64,000 nt of DNA from Opitutaceae bacterium (GCA_041395105.1 JAWLBB010000001.1:434001-498000); one strand, 5' to 3'; shown: positions 54,308 to 63,001, numbered from the stretch's first letter. Translations and numbers: made by a program. The notes: a model not told the origin generated them from the sequence alone.

Positions 54308-54373
54308 CACTTCGCTGTGTCGAAGTGCCCGGGTCGTGGGAAGCGGACTGATCGGCGCGGCGACACAGCGCCG
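54308..54373. repeat. REP-like hairpin pair, family 2 (copy 3)
   Basis: Arm CACTTCG with loop CTGTGT (54308-54327, perfect) and CGGCG with loop ACACAG (54358-54373). Relative to copy 2, the arm-loop combination is inverted, so copies 2 and 3 flank the lyase gene as an inverted pair. Confidence 0.7.
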
Positions 54374-54411
54374 TTGCTGCAGGACAATGGAAACGCTTTC
54401 TGAGCCGTTCG

Positions 54412-55557
54412 TCACCAGGCCGCGCGGAAAATGGATTCGGCATCATCGCGGGTCATCGGTCTGGGGTTGTTCTTCAGGAGACGGGTCACCTTCATCGACT
54501 CATCGGCGAGGTGGGGCAGATCCGATTCCTTGACCCCGACTTCGCGGAGATGTTGGGGCAGGCCGCAGGCGACGGACAGCTCGACCAGCCGATCGATGCC
54601 GGCCGAAGCGGTGGCGTGGTCCGAGCCCTGATCGGTCACGCCGAGGGTCCGGGCGATCGTGGCGTAACGGTCGGGCGCCGCCTCGAGGTTGAAGCGGAAG
54701 ACATGGGGGAGGAGAAGGGTGTTGGAGACGCCATGGGGGACATGAAACTCGCCGCCCAGGGGGTAGGACAGGGCATGAACGGCGGCCGTATTCACCGGAC
54801 CAAGACAGAGTCCGCCATAGAGGCTGCCGAGAGAGAGGGAGCCGCGGGCCTCGAGATCCTGTCCGTCCTTGACCGCCCGCAGCAGATTCGGGGCAATCCG
54901 GCGGATGCCCTCGAGGGCATAGAGGTCGACCGTCGGGTGCGCGTGAAGGTTGGCGTAGGCCTCCATGCAATGAACCATGGCGTCGAGTCCGGTTGCGGCC
55001 GTGATGGCCGGCGGAACGCTGACGGTGAGCAACGGGTCGATGATCGCAGTGTCGGGCACAAGGAAGGGACTGACCACGCCCTTCTTCAGGCGATCGGACG
55101 GATCGAGAAGAATGGCGTTCGGGGAGACCTCGCTGCCGGTGCCCGAGGTGGTCGGAATGCAGATGAGGCCGGCGCTGCGGCCCTTGAGCAGTCCGATACC
55201 GAAAGCCTCCTCCACTGCTGCTGAACCCGTCCGGAAGGCAGCGACCAGCTTGGCCACATCGAGAACGCTGCCACCGCCCAGGCCGACCACCGTATCGAAG
55301 TCAAAGGTCCGGCCGGCTTCAAGAACCTGCTTGAAGAGTCCGATATCGGGCTCGATCTCAATCCCGGAAAAGATCTCGGCGGCAATGTCTTGGGCCCGCA
55401 GATCGGCGACCAGGCTTCTTGCCTGTTCGAGGAGAAAGCCGGTCGTCACGACGAAAACCCGCCTGCCGCCGACCAGATCGACCTCGGCCGGGGTCTGTTT
55501 GAATGTATCCGATCCGAAAAGGATGCGCCTGGGTTGCTGGAGGATGATGGGATTCAC
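54412..55557 (-). CDS. Iron-containing (group III) alcohol dehydrogenase
   Basis: 381 residues from a GTG that overlaps the sulfatase stop. Family motifs: GGGSVLDVAKLVAAF (nucleotide loop), TTSGTGSEVSPNAIL, DAMVHCMEAYA and HALSYPLGGEFHVPHGVSNTLLLPHV, which carry the metal-binding Asp and His residues. Such enzymes reduce aldehydes such as lactaldehyde or glycolaldehyde, or oxidise alcohols, with NAD(P). Beside aldolases this suggests handling of the aldehyde product of sugar-acid cleavage. It is in the LacI-headed operon; a gap of 129 bp with a REP-like pair follows. Confidence 0.9.
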   Translation of the reverse strand: MNPIILQQPRRILFGSDTFKQTPAEVDLVGGRRVFVVTTGFLLEQARSLVADLRAQDIAAEIFSGIEIEPDIGLFKQVLEAGRTFDFDTVVGLGGGSVLDVAKLVAAFRTGSAAVEEAFGIGLLKGRSAGLICIPTTSGTGSEVSPNAILLDPSDRLKKGVVSPFLVPDTAIIDPLLTVSVPPAITAATGLDAMVHCMEAYANLHAHPTVDLYALEGIRRIAPNLLRAVKDGQDLEARGSLSLGSLYGGLCLGPVNTAAVHALSYPLGGEFHVPHGVSNTLLLPHVFRFNLEAAPDRYATIARTLGVTDQGSDHATASAGIDRLVELSVACGLPQHLREVGVKESDLPHLADESMKVTRLLKNNPRPMTRDDAESIFRAAW

Positions 55558-56927
55558 GATTCGTAGGGGCTGACCGGATCACCCGGCGGAGGGGGTGGTT
55601 TGGCCTGGATCAGGTCGGGATCAAAGTTCGGATTGGGGACCATGGCTTGGGCGCCGACCTTTCTCCGCCATTCCTCCAGCCGCTGCCGGAGATCGGCGCA
55701 GACCTCGGGCAACCGCAGGGCAAGGTTGTTGGTTTCGTAGGGGTCGGTGCCCAGGTCGAAGAGTTCCCACCTGGGTTGCTCGGGCCTCGTCCCGATACTG
55801 CCCTCGAACCACTCGATGAGCTTGTAGCGGCCGTGACGAACGGCCCCGCAGGGCGCAAGGCCCTGATGGTGGTAGTGAGGAAAATGCCAGAAGAGGTCCC
55901 TGGGCTCCGGAGGTTGGTCTTGCTTGAAAACAGGTGAGAGGCTCTGCCCATCATCGGGGCTGGCCGGCAGGGATACTCCGGCCAGCTCGGCGAGAGTGGG
56001 CAGGAGGTCGGTATTCGCCGTGGGGAAGTTGAGCCAGCGGGCCTTGGGTTTGGAACCCGGCAGACGGATGATCAGTGGGACACGGATGCCCCCTTCGTAG
56101 AGGTCGGCCTTGGCTCCACGGAGCGGCTTGTGCTCCATTGATTTCCCGAAGGCTCCGTGATCGGCGGTGAAGACCACGATGGTGCTGTCGGCGTGTCCGC
56201 TGGCCTCGAGAGCATCGACCACACGTCCGATGGAGGTGTCGAGGTGGGAGACCATCGCGGCGAGAACTGGGCGATTGCAGTCTTTCTCCGAGCCCGGCTT
56301 GGCCGTGAAGTGCTCGATCAGGGCCCTGGGTGCCATTTCAGGACGGTGGATGGCATTGTGGGCGAGAACGCAGAGAAAGGGGGCTTCGTCTTTCTCGGCC
56401 AGATACCGGCAGACCTTGTCGGTCAGTTCGTCGATATGGTGCGGATCGGCCTCCGGATCGGCATCGGGTTTCGGCTTGCGGGTGTAGACCACCCGGTCAA
56501 ATCCGTGGGATTCCGGGTCGGTCGGTCGCCCCGGTCGGTAATTGTAGTCGACCGCGAGATGCCATTTGCCGAAGTGGGCCGTTCGGTAACCGGCCCTCTT
56601 GAAATGGTCGCCCATGGTATCTTCCTCCGCCGGGAGAAAAGGGGTCCACTTCGGTGTCGAGAGCCGGGCATTGGCCGGCTCGGTTCCCGGGATATAGTTG
56701 GTCAGGTGGAGCCGGGCGGGATGCTTTCCGGTGTAGAGACCGGCTCGGGAGGGCGAGCAGACCGGGGCGGTCCCGTAGGCCTGGTTGAAGGCGATCCCCT
56801 GCTCGGCGAGCCGGTCGAGATGAGGGGTCTCGTAGAAGGTGTTGCCGTAGCAACCAAGCTGATGGACACCCATGTCATCGATCAGGATGATAAGGATGTT
56901 GGGTCGGTCTGATCTGTCATTCGGCAT
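55554..56927 (-). CDS. Cys-type sulfatase without signal peptide
   Basis: 457 residues from ATG 56927; a GTG at 56948 overlapping the symporter stop (GTGA) is an alternative and adds seven residues. ILIILIDDMG supplies the first metal ligands. The sulfatase signature reads CSPSRAGLYTGKHPAR with C57 as the formylglycine precursor, and GKWHL and TADHGAFGKS follow. Most related sulfatases are exported, whereas this one starts directly at PNILIILIDD, so it probably acts in the cytoplasm. The activating enzyme (FGE) is not in the window. It is coupled by overlaps to the symporter and dehydrogenase genes, which suggests a sulfated import substrate. Confidence 0.88.
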   Translation of the reverse strand: MPNDRSDRPNILIILIDDMGVHQLGCYGNTFYETPHLDRLAEQGIAFNQAYGTAPVCSPSRAGLYTGKHPARLHLTNYIPGTEPANARLSTPKWTPFLPAEEDTMGDHFKRAGYRTAHFGKWHLAVDYNYRPGRPTDPESHGFDRVVYTRKPKPDADPEADPHHIDELTDKVCRYLAEKDEAPFLCVLAHNAIHRPEMAPRALIEHFTAKPGSEKDCNRPVLAAMVSHLDTSIGRVVDALEASGHADSTIVVFTADHGAFGKSMEHKPLRGAKADLYEGGIRVPLIIRLPGSKPKARWLNFPTANTDLLPTLAELAGVSLPASPDDGQSLSPVFKQDQPPEPRDLFWHFPHYHHQGLAPCGAVRHGRYKLIEWFEGSIGTRPEQPRWELFDLGTDPYETNNLALRLPEVCADLRQRLEEWRRKVGAQAMVPNPNFDPDLIQAKPPPPPGDPVSPYES

Positions 56928-56944
56928 GGCGATGCTCGGCCTGA

Positions 56945-58534
56945 TCACTCACTCAGCGGTGACTTGGGGATTTCACCTTCCAGGCGCCTGACATGGAGTT
57001 CCCGGATGGTCAGTTGGGCGACGTTCTCCGGCAGGTATCCACCGAAAATCCGGCTGACGAGGTAGCCGGTGATGAAGAGAACAAAGTGCCCGAAGACGCC
57101 GATCAGGATGGTGTTCATCTCCCAGTTGAAGCCGAAGTCCACAATACGGCTTCCATCACTGCCGGACTTGGAGAGGAGGGCCCAGGTGGTGAAGAGGACA
57201 CAGGCCGCGATGCCGGCATAGGCACCGGTCCGGGTGGCTTTTCGGGTCAGGAAGCCGAGGCAGAAGAGGCCGAGGGTGCCCCCCGAGATGATGGTGGCGA
57301 TGGTGATCGCGCGTTGCATGAGGGGCTCGGAACCGTCCTTGGGCAGCAGAAGGATCGCGATGGTGGAGGCGAGCAGACCGCCGGCCACCACCATGAACCG
57401 TCCGAAAATGAGCCGGATTTTGTCGGAAGCTTTCGGGAGGATGTTGCCGAAGTAGTCGGTGGTCAGGACAGTGGCGATGCTGTTCAGATCGGCGCTGACC
57501 GAGGACATGGCGGCGGCGAGGATGGCGGCGAGGATGAGGCCGAGCACGCCGCTCGGAATGTAGTGGGAAAGAAAATACGGCATGACCTCGTCCGGCTTGA
57601 CCGGGCCGGCGTCTCCCGGGAGAAGGTCGAAGAAGCCGTAGAAGCTGGCGCCGATGAACATGAAGGTGAAAAAGATCGGCAGGCAGGAAAGCGCGCCGAG
57701 AAAGGCGCCCCGGCTGGCCGCCTTGTCGGACTTGGCGATGAGGTAGTGCTGGACGATGTGCTGGTCGGTGACGTAGCGCCGGCTCCACTGGATGAAATAG
57801 GCGAAGAAGAAGATCCAGATGGTGGTGGTTTCCTTGTCAAAGAGCATGCGCCAGGAGAATTCCCATGATCCGAAGGAATATTTCCCGGCTTCCCAGGAAC
57901 TCCGGATGATGCCCATGGGATCGCCGATTTCCGGGGCGAAGAGGACGCGACCGAGGATGAGGAGGGCTCCGCTCGAGAGGATGATGCCCTGGGCCACGTT
58001 GGTCCAGGCCACCGCCGTGATCCCGCCGATCATGGTATAGACCAAGGTGAAAATCCCGATCCCGAGGATGACGTAGATGGGCTTCCAGCCGGTGAAGACG
58101 TAGAGCGCGATCCCGGTCGTCACCAGGGTCACTCCGAGGTCGAAGACCCGGTCGGCCAGGAATCCGAATGAGGTGTAGATGCGGCTGGCCAGACCAAAGC
58201 GTTGGCCGACGTATTCGTAGGCGCTCATCTGGACGACCCGGCGGTAGAAGGGAACGATCCAGACCGACACGATGATCAGGACGATCGGCAGAAGCATATG
58301 GGGCAGGAAGAGGATCATGCCCTTTCCGTAGGCTGTCCCGGGATGCCCGACGAAGGTTCCGCTTCCCACAATGGTCGCCATCAGGGTGAAGGTGACCGCC
58401 CAGGCCGGGATGGATCGATCGGCTGTGAAGAACTTGCGCGTCGTGCGCATGCCGCGGGACACGTAGAGACCGATCCCGGCGATGCCGACCAGGTAGATCA
58501 GGACGATGAGGATATCGAGGACGCTGAGTTTCAT
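56945..58534 (-). CDS. Sodium:solute symporter (SSS family)
   Basis: 529 residues from ATG 58534. About 13-14 transmembrane segments start with LDILIVLIYLVGIAGIGLYV. SSS blocks: FTADRSIPAWAVTFTLMATI, GSGTFVGHPG, and ILAAAMSSVSADLNSIATVL with the conserved serines. The gene lies 33 bp behind the aldolase and its stop overlaps the alternative sulfatase start (GTGA). It probably imports the sugar or sulfated sugar used by this operon, complementing the SSS symporter at 25271. Confidence 0.9.
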   Translation of the reverse strand: MKLSVLDILIVLIYLVGIAGIGLYVSRGMRTTRKFFTADRSIPAWAVTFTLMATIVGSGTFVGHPGTAYGKGMILFLPHMLLPIVLIIVSVWIVPFYRRVVQMSAYEYVGQRFGLASRIYTSFGFLADRVFDLGVTLVTTGIALYVFTGWKPIYVILGIGIFTLVYTMIGGITAVAWTNVAQGIILSSGALLILGRVLFAPEIGDPMGIIRSSWEAGKYSFGSWEFSWRMLFDKETTTIWIFFFAYFIQWSRRYVTDQHIVQHYLIAKSDKAASRGAFLGALSCLPIFFTFMFIGASFYGFFDLLPGDAGPVKPDEVMPYFLSHYIPSGVLGLILAAILAAAMSSVSADLNSIATVLTTDYFGNILPKASDKIRLIFGRFMVVAGGLLASTIAILLLPKDGSEPLMQRAITIATIISGGTLGLFCLGFLTRKATRTGAYAGIAACVLFTTWALLSKSGSDGSRIVDFGFNWEMNTILIGVFGHFVLFITGYLVSRIFGGYLPENVAQLTIRELHVRRLEGEIPKSPLSE

Positions 58535-58567
58535 GGGGTGTTGGGTCTGTGGTGCCTGCGAGGCAGT

Positions 58568-59554
58568 CTATTTCCAGGGCATTGTCCGCCCGGTTTGGCG
58601 GCGCCCGATTTCTGCGGCCTCCTCCTTGCCGCCGGCGCCGATCATGACACCCCATTCGAGGCGTTCGATCACGTTGTCAGGGAGGATATTGTCGAGAAAC
58701 ACCACTCCGGCTGCGTTGGCGGCCGCCAGGACCCGCTCGCTGGCCGCGATGACTTCGGGCGGCAGGGGAGGATCGGCCCGCCCTTCCAGATAGCCGTAGG
58801 AAAGACCCATGTCACGGGGTCCGGATTCGGCGAAGGCCAGACCGGGCACCCTAAGGGTGGATTCGCAGTTGCGGAGGGCGTGGGGGTCTTCGATTTTGAC
58901 CCCGAGCAGGATCTCGCCGTCCGGGTTGAGCGGCCATGGGTCGGCGCGTCGGAAATAGTCCTCTTTGTCGATGCCCCAGATTCCGGACGCAAAAAGATGG
59001 CTGCCCATGCCGCGCAGCCCTTCGTCCAGGCCATCGCCGACACCTTCCTTGTGGAACGGATAGCGGGCGGTGCGGACGAACTCGCGCACGGCTTCGGGAT
59101 CACGGGCGCGGCAGAGATGAATACCGTGAATCCCGGTGGCCAGTGCCTGCTGGATCATCCACCCGTTCGCCTTCACGTTCTCCTCGTCGAGTCCGAGGAC
59201 CGGGAGGGTGACGATGACGGCCGGGGTGCGGTGACCGCTGGGAGTCGGTCCTCCCTCGACCAGTCCCAGCATGAAGGAACGGAGAAGCGCGAAATCGAGG
59301 GGCGCATGTTCCATGTCATACATGATGATGTCCGCCCAGGTCTTCGAGAGGGACTTGCCCAGGGCATGGGCTTCTTCCAGGTTGCGCGGCTCGTCGCCTC
59401 CCCTGACTCCGTAGGTGTAGTAGACCGGCTGACCGGCTTCGAGGAGTTCAATCGCCTTGTTGATCCTCTTGGGGCCGGTGTATTCGCCGCTCTCGGCCGC
59501 CAGCATCGGGCCGACGAGGAGGGCGGCGAGGAGCATCGATGGAAGCTTCTTCAT
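58568..59554 (-). CDS. HpcH/HpaI-family aldolase with Sec signal
   Basis: 328 residues from ATG 59554, overlapping the beta-helix stop by 4 bases; longer starts lie inside that gene. The signal peptide is KKLPSMLLAALLVGPMLAAE. The barrel has RINKAIELLEAGQPVYYT, MYDMEHAPLDF (catalytic His region), KIEDPHAL (metal-binding Glu) and FAESGPRDMGLSYGY, where the second metal ligand, usually Asp, is Glu. Class II pyruvate aldolases of this family cleave 2-keto-3-deoxy acids in the cytoplasm, so an exported version is unexpected. It is coupled to a secreted beta-helix protein gene. Confidence 0.85.
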   Translation of the reverse strand: MKKLPSMLLAALLVGPMLAAESGEYTGPKRINKAIELLEAGQPVYYTYGVRGGDEPRNLEEAHALGKSLSKTWADIIMYDMEHAPLDFALLRSFMLGLVEGGPTPSGHRTPAVIVTLPVLGLDEENVKANGWMIQQALATGIHGIHLCRARDPEAVREFVRTARYPFHKEGVGDGLDEGLRGMGSHLFASGIWGIDKEDYFRRADPWPLNPDGEILLGVKIEDPHALRNCESTLRVPGLAFAESGPRDMGLSYGYLEGRADPPLPPEVIAASERVLAAANAAGVVFLDNILPDNVIERLEWGVMIGAGGKEEAAEIGRRQTGRTMPWK

Positions 59555-61269
59555 GGCTGGGTCGGGTTGCGGTGTTGTCGTGATGGTGCGCCCGCCCCGA
59601 TTCCCGGAGGTGCATCCTGCCGGGGGGTGAAGGTACGGAGAATCTCGAATTCGTCGTAACCGGTCGTGCTGATCCGAAGACGTCCCCATAGCACCAGTTG
59701 CGAGGGCGTGGCCGACTTGACGACCGACCACCGGCCTTTGTCGACGGAGACGATGCGGTTGGTGAAGTCGACGCCTTCAGGCAGAGGTTCTTTCAGATCG
59801 AGAACGGTGGTGAGCGACGAAGAATCGAAATGGTCGGTGGTGATCTCGCCGGCTACGCTATCATTTTCGAAGATGTCTTCGACCGGCCGGTTGCCCGTGC
59901 CCGGAACGTCGGCGTCGACCCTGTTGTCAATGAAGGTGGCATTGGCCTCCATGGGGCCGGCCGGTCCCAGGAGTATGTTTCCCGTAAATACGCTGGGACC
60001 GAGGGTCTCCTTGTCCTCGACAAAGCGCCAATCCTGCCAGACCGTGTTGCGGGTGGCGATGACTTCGGATCGCTGGAGGTAGAGCCCGCCGGCGTTGCCG
60101 GCCACGATATTGTCGGTCAGCCGGACACGGGATTCCATGGTGATCCGGGTGGCGCCCGAGTTGCGGGACGAATTGGAGTTGCCCGCCAGGATGTTCCGTT
60201 CGACGATCACCTCGAATTCGTCCGCCGGAGGGTAGGGATCGAGGGGGGTGTCATACCGGTGCTCCTGCCCGCCGATGAAGAGTCCACCGGCGTCGTCACC
60301 GGAAACATTGCCGACCACGATATTGTCGGAGATGAGCGGCGCGGACCAGAGTGCGACGAAGACCCCTCCGGCATCGTTGCTGGCCAGCGCTTCGTTGTTG
60401 ATGACCAAGTTGCCGACAAACTCCCCGTCGGACCAGTCGAAGAACGAAACGGCACCGCCATCGCTGCTCCGCATGGGGTCGTCGAGACCGGCCCGATTGT
60501 TCGCGAAGACATTGTGAGTGATGCGCGGATGGGCGGCACGGTCCACCGACAGGGCACCGCCCCGTCCACATTCGGTCGTGTTCTGAAAAAAGACGCAGTT
60601 CTCAATGCGGGCCCGGGAACCGTTCAGGATCATGACGGCCCCCCCGTCATTGCCGGTTTCATGAATGAGGGCGGGATCCCAGTTTTCGGGAATCAGCGTG
60701 CGGTTGGCGCGGAAAACACAGTTGGTGATCACGGGCGAGGTGGCGTCGCAGAGGAGCGCGGCCCCCTTGCCCCGAACCCGGCCCCGGATCAGATGGAAGC
60801 CGTCGAGCCGGGCATGGTCGGCGCCGAGCAGGATACGCCGCTGGTCTTCTCCATCCAGGATGCTGGGTGTCCCCCAGATGTCCCGCTCACCACCCGGAGT
60901 CGCATACCCGCCAAACAGGTCAACATGGGCTTTCAGCACAAAAGTTGGTTGGGTGTAGACGCCCTGGCTGACGAAGATCGCCACCCGTTTGTCAGCCGAG
61001 GGGGCACCCGCCTTTTCGAGTGCCGCCACGATCGAAGCCACCGGATTCTTCATCGAGCCGTCACCGGTGATGTCTGTTCCGTGGGCTCCGTCCACATGGA
61101 TGATCCTGTCATACAGGGTCTGATCAACCGGCTGCGAATCGGGACCGGGACGTGCGGATTCGGATCTTAGGGACGGGACAAAGAGGGCGAGGGCTATCAA
61201 CGTGACCGAGGCGGTCTTCGAAAATCGTTGCCGGAGTGCGGATCCGGGCAGGCGCGCGTGGTTGGCCAT
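59551..61269 (-). CDS. Secreted right-handed parallel beta-helix protein (paralogue)
   Basis: 572 residues from ATG 61269. A signal peptide (about residues 17-38) precedes a DUF1565-like entry (IIHVDGAHGTDITGDGS) and helix rungs with GGVFVALWSAPLISDNIVVG-type repeats. It aligns with the protein at 17258 across both regions. It is the second gene of the LacI-headed operon, 49 bp after the regulator, and its stop overlaps the aldolase start. It may be a polysaccharide lyase or epimerase, or a binding protein; catalytic residues were not identified. Confidence 0.82.
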   Translation of the reverse strand: MANHARLPGSALRQRFSKTASVTLIALALFVPSLRSESARPGPDSQPVDQTLYDRIIHVDGAHGTDITGDGSMKNPVASIVAALEKAGAPSADKRVAIFVSQGVYTQPTFVLKAHVDLFGGYATPGGERDIWGTPSILDGEDQRRILLGADHARLDGFHLIRGRVRGKGAALLCDATSPVITNCVFRANRTLIPENWDPALIHETGNDGGAVMILNGSRARIENCVFFQNTTECGRGGALSVDRAAHPRITHNVFANNRAGLDDPMRSSDGGAVSFFDWSDGEFVGNLVINNEALASNDAGGVFVALWSAPLISDNIVVGNVSGDDAGGLFIGGQEHRYDTPLDPYPPADEFEVIVERNILAGNSNSSRNSGATRITMESRVRLTDNIVAGNAGGLYLQRSEVIATRNTVWQDWRFVEDKETLGPSVFTGNILLGPAGPMEANATFIDNRVDADVPGTGNRPVEDIFENDSVAGEITTDHFDSSSLTTVLDLKEPLPEGVDFTNRIVSVDKGRWSVVKSATPSQLVLWGRLRISTTGYDEFEILRTFTPRQDAPPGIGAGAPSRQHRNPTQP

Positions 61270-61318
61270 GGGGACTGGGTTTATGGGTTTCGGAGGAGAC
61301 GGTTCCGACGGGGAGGGA

Positions 61319-62416
61319 TCAGGAGGACAGGCTGAGGACCGACGCGCCTTCGACCAGTCGAGGTTCTACCAGGATGCGGGTCGGGATATCGTCGATCGGG
61401 TGGTCAAGTCGCCAGCGGATCTGGTCGACCGCTCGCCGCCCGATGGCTTCGGCCCGGACGTCGATCGTGGTCAGGGCTGGTGAAAGACCCAGGACGAGCG
61501 GTCGTTCATGATTGAAAGAGAGGATGCTCAGATCTTCGCCCACCCTGAGTCCCTTCTGTTGCATGGCGGCGTAGATCTGCACCGCGATGCTGTCGGCCGG
61601 CGTGAGCACCGCGGTGGGTCGCTTGGATTTGGGCAGAGCGAGGAGAGCCTCGAGCAGAGGGAGGACGTCGGTCGGTCGGGTGATGGCCGGAAGAGGCCAG
61701 TGGACCTCGCCCTCAATGTTTTTTTCAAACATCTGAACCGTCATTCCCAGCCGGGTCGCCACGGCGGTGAATGAGGCTTTCAGGTTTTCGGCGCGGGTCT
61801 GACCGGCCCGGGGGTGCATGAAGGCAACCCGCTGGTGACCCTTGCGGTGGAGGTATTCGGCGGCCATCCGGCCCCCGGCATTGTTATCGCAGCCGACCAG
61901 ATCCCCCTTCGCTCCTTCGGGACGCCCGAGCAACCAGACATGAGGCAGGCGTTCGATTTTCTCGAGGAGTGCAGACGAGGCGCAGGTGCGGAGATCTCCG
62001 AGCAGGGGACTCTTGATGATGAGGCCGTCCACCTGGTTCCGTTCCAGAAAAGCGGGTATGCGCTGAGCGTCCGGGATGTTCGAGAGCATCAGGTTCACAT
62101 TGACGGAAGTCACCGCCAGCTCGACTCCGTGAATGGCTTCGGAAATGACCGGGAGATGGGCGAGCGAGTCGTCCATCCCGAGGAGGATGACGCCGATATT
62201 GTTTCGCCGCCGCATCGACTGACCATTGCTTGAGGAAGGCTTCTGACGCCGACGGAGCGGGCGATAATTGAGGCGGTCGATCGACTCCTGGACGCGCTTG
62301 CGGATTTTGGGACCGACGGCATTGGGCGTGTTCAGGACCCGGGACACGGTTCCGACCGCGACTTGGGCATCGGCGGCGACATCGAGAATGGTGGGCTTCG
62401 GGTGGGTCTTTTCCAC
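61319..62416 (-). CDS. LacI-family transcriptional regulator
   Basis: 365 residues from GTG 62416. The N-terminal helix-turn-helix (about residues 8-55; TILDVAADAQVAVGTVSRVL) and the hinge region are followed by a periplasmic-binding-protein-like effector domain (NNIGVILLGMDDSLAHLPV, DGLIIKSPLL, GCDNNAGGRMAAEYLHRKG, TAVLTPADSIAVQIYAAM). It heads the operon running to 51902 and is probably its sensor. A palindromic site lies 59 bp upstream of its start, and similar sequences lie near three other promoters in the window. The effector is likely a sugar or sugar acid. Confidence 0.92.
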   Translation of the reverse strand: MEKTHPKPTILDVAADAQVAVGTVSRVLNTPNAVGPKIRKRVQESIDRLNYRPLRRRQKPSSSNGQSMRRRNNIGVILLGMDDSLAHLPVISEAIHGVELAVTSVNVNLMLSNIPDAQRIPAFLERNQVDGLIIKSPLLGDLRTCASSALLEKIERLPHVWLLGRPEGAKGDLVGCDNNAGGRMAAEYLHRKGHQRVAFMHPRAGQTRAENLKASFTAVATRLGMTVQMFEKNIEGEVHWPLPAITRPTDVLPLLEALLALPKSKRPTAVLTPADSIAVQIYAAMQQKGLRVGEDLSILSFNHERPLVLGLSPALTTIDVRAEAIGRRAVDQIRWRLDHPIDDIPTRILVEPRLVEGASVLSLSS

Positions 62417-62474
62417 TATGCGGATCAGTTGAAATCAAGTGAACGAAGTGGCAAGCGAAATTTGAAAATAACCC

Positions 62475-62492
62475 ATGAAATCGTTATTTCAT
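62475..62492. promoter_or_regulatory. Perfect inverted repeat, candidate autoregulatory LacI operator
   Basis: ATGAAAT and ATTTCAT flank CGTT. On the minus strand it contains TGAAATAACGATTTCA, upstream of the LacI gene start at 62416. It shares TGAAATA[AG]CGAT with the palindrome at 24878. The remaining bases of the 294-bp gap to the glutaredoxin gene show no further gene. Confidence 0.57.
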
Positions 62493-62710
62493 CCAGAAGG
62501 ATTTTCACCCGCCCCCGTCCAGCCCCTCCGACAGCCTTTGAATCGTGAACAGGAAGAAACGGAGAGATTCGAACTGAGACGTTCACCTTTCCTGAGTCCC
62601 TGCTTCCCCGGGTTGTCGCCTCGTCGGGACGGCTTCAGGCAGTCCGCTCCGATCTCCAGGGCCGGGGTGGGAGGGCTCCTGCCTGGAGTCGGCCGGCAGC
62701 GACCGGTTCC

Positions 62711-63001
62711 TCAATAATCGTCTTCGTCGACCATGGTCAGGCCGAGGGCTTCCTTGACATCCGGTCGCTGATCGAGCTCGTCCACGAATTCTTCGACGTC
62801 AAAATCGGCCACGACGAAGTCGCCGAATTCGAAGGTTGGGGTATTGGTTTGATCGCTGACGGAAATCATCCGCTGGTAGGCGGAGGCACTTTCGTTGACG
62901 TCCTGAACGTCGACCTCAATTCCCTGTTCGGAGAAAAAGGAAAGCGCTTCGCGGCACCAGGGGCAGCCGTCTTTGATGAAGAGAATGGGTCGAGGTTTCA
63001 T
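62711..63001 (-). CDS. Glutaredoxin-like thiol oxidoreductase
   Basis: 96 residues from ATG 63001. ILFIKDGCPWC is a thioredoxin-fold start with the CPWC redox site, followed by TNTPTFEFGDFVV containing the cis-proline. This is a single-domain glutaredoxin-like protein, cytoplasmic, probably using glutathione or another low-molecular thiol. It is not obviously linked to the neighbouring operon and has an acidic C-terminus (VDEDDY). Confidence 0.85.
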   Translation of the reverse strand: MKPRPILFIKDGCPWCREALSFFSEQGIEVDVQDVNESASAYQRMISVSDQTNTPTFEFGDFVVADFDVEEFVDELDQRPDVKEALGLTMVDEDDY

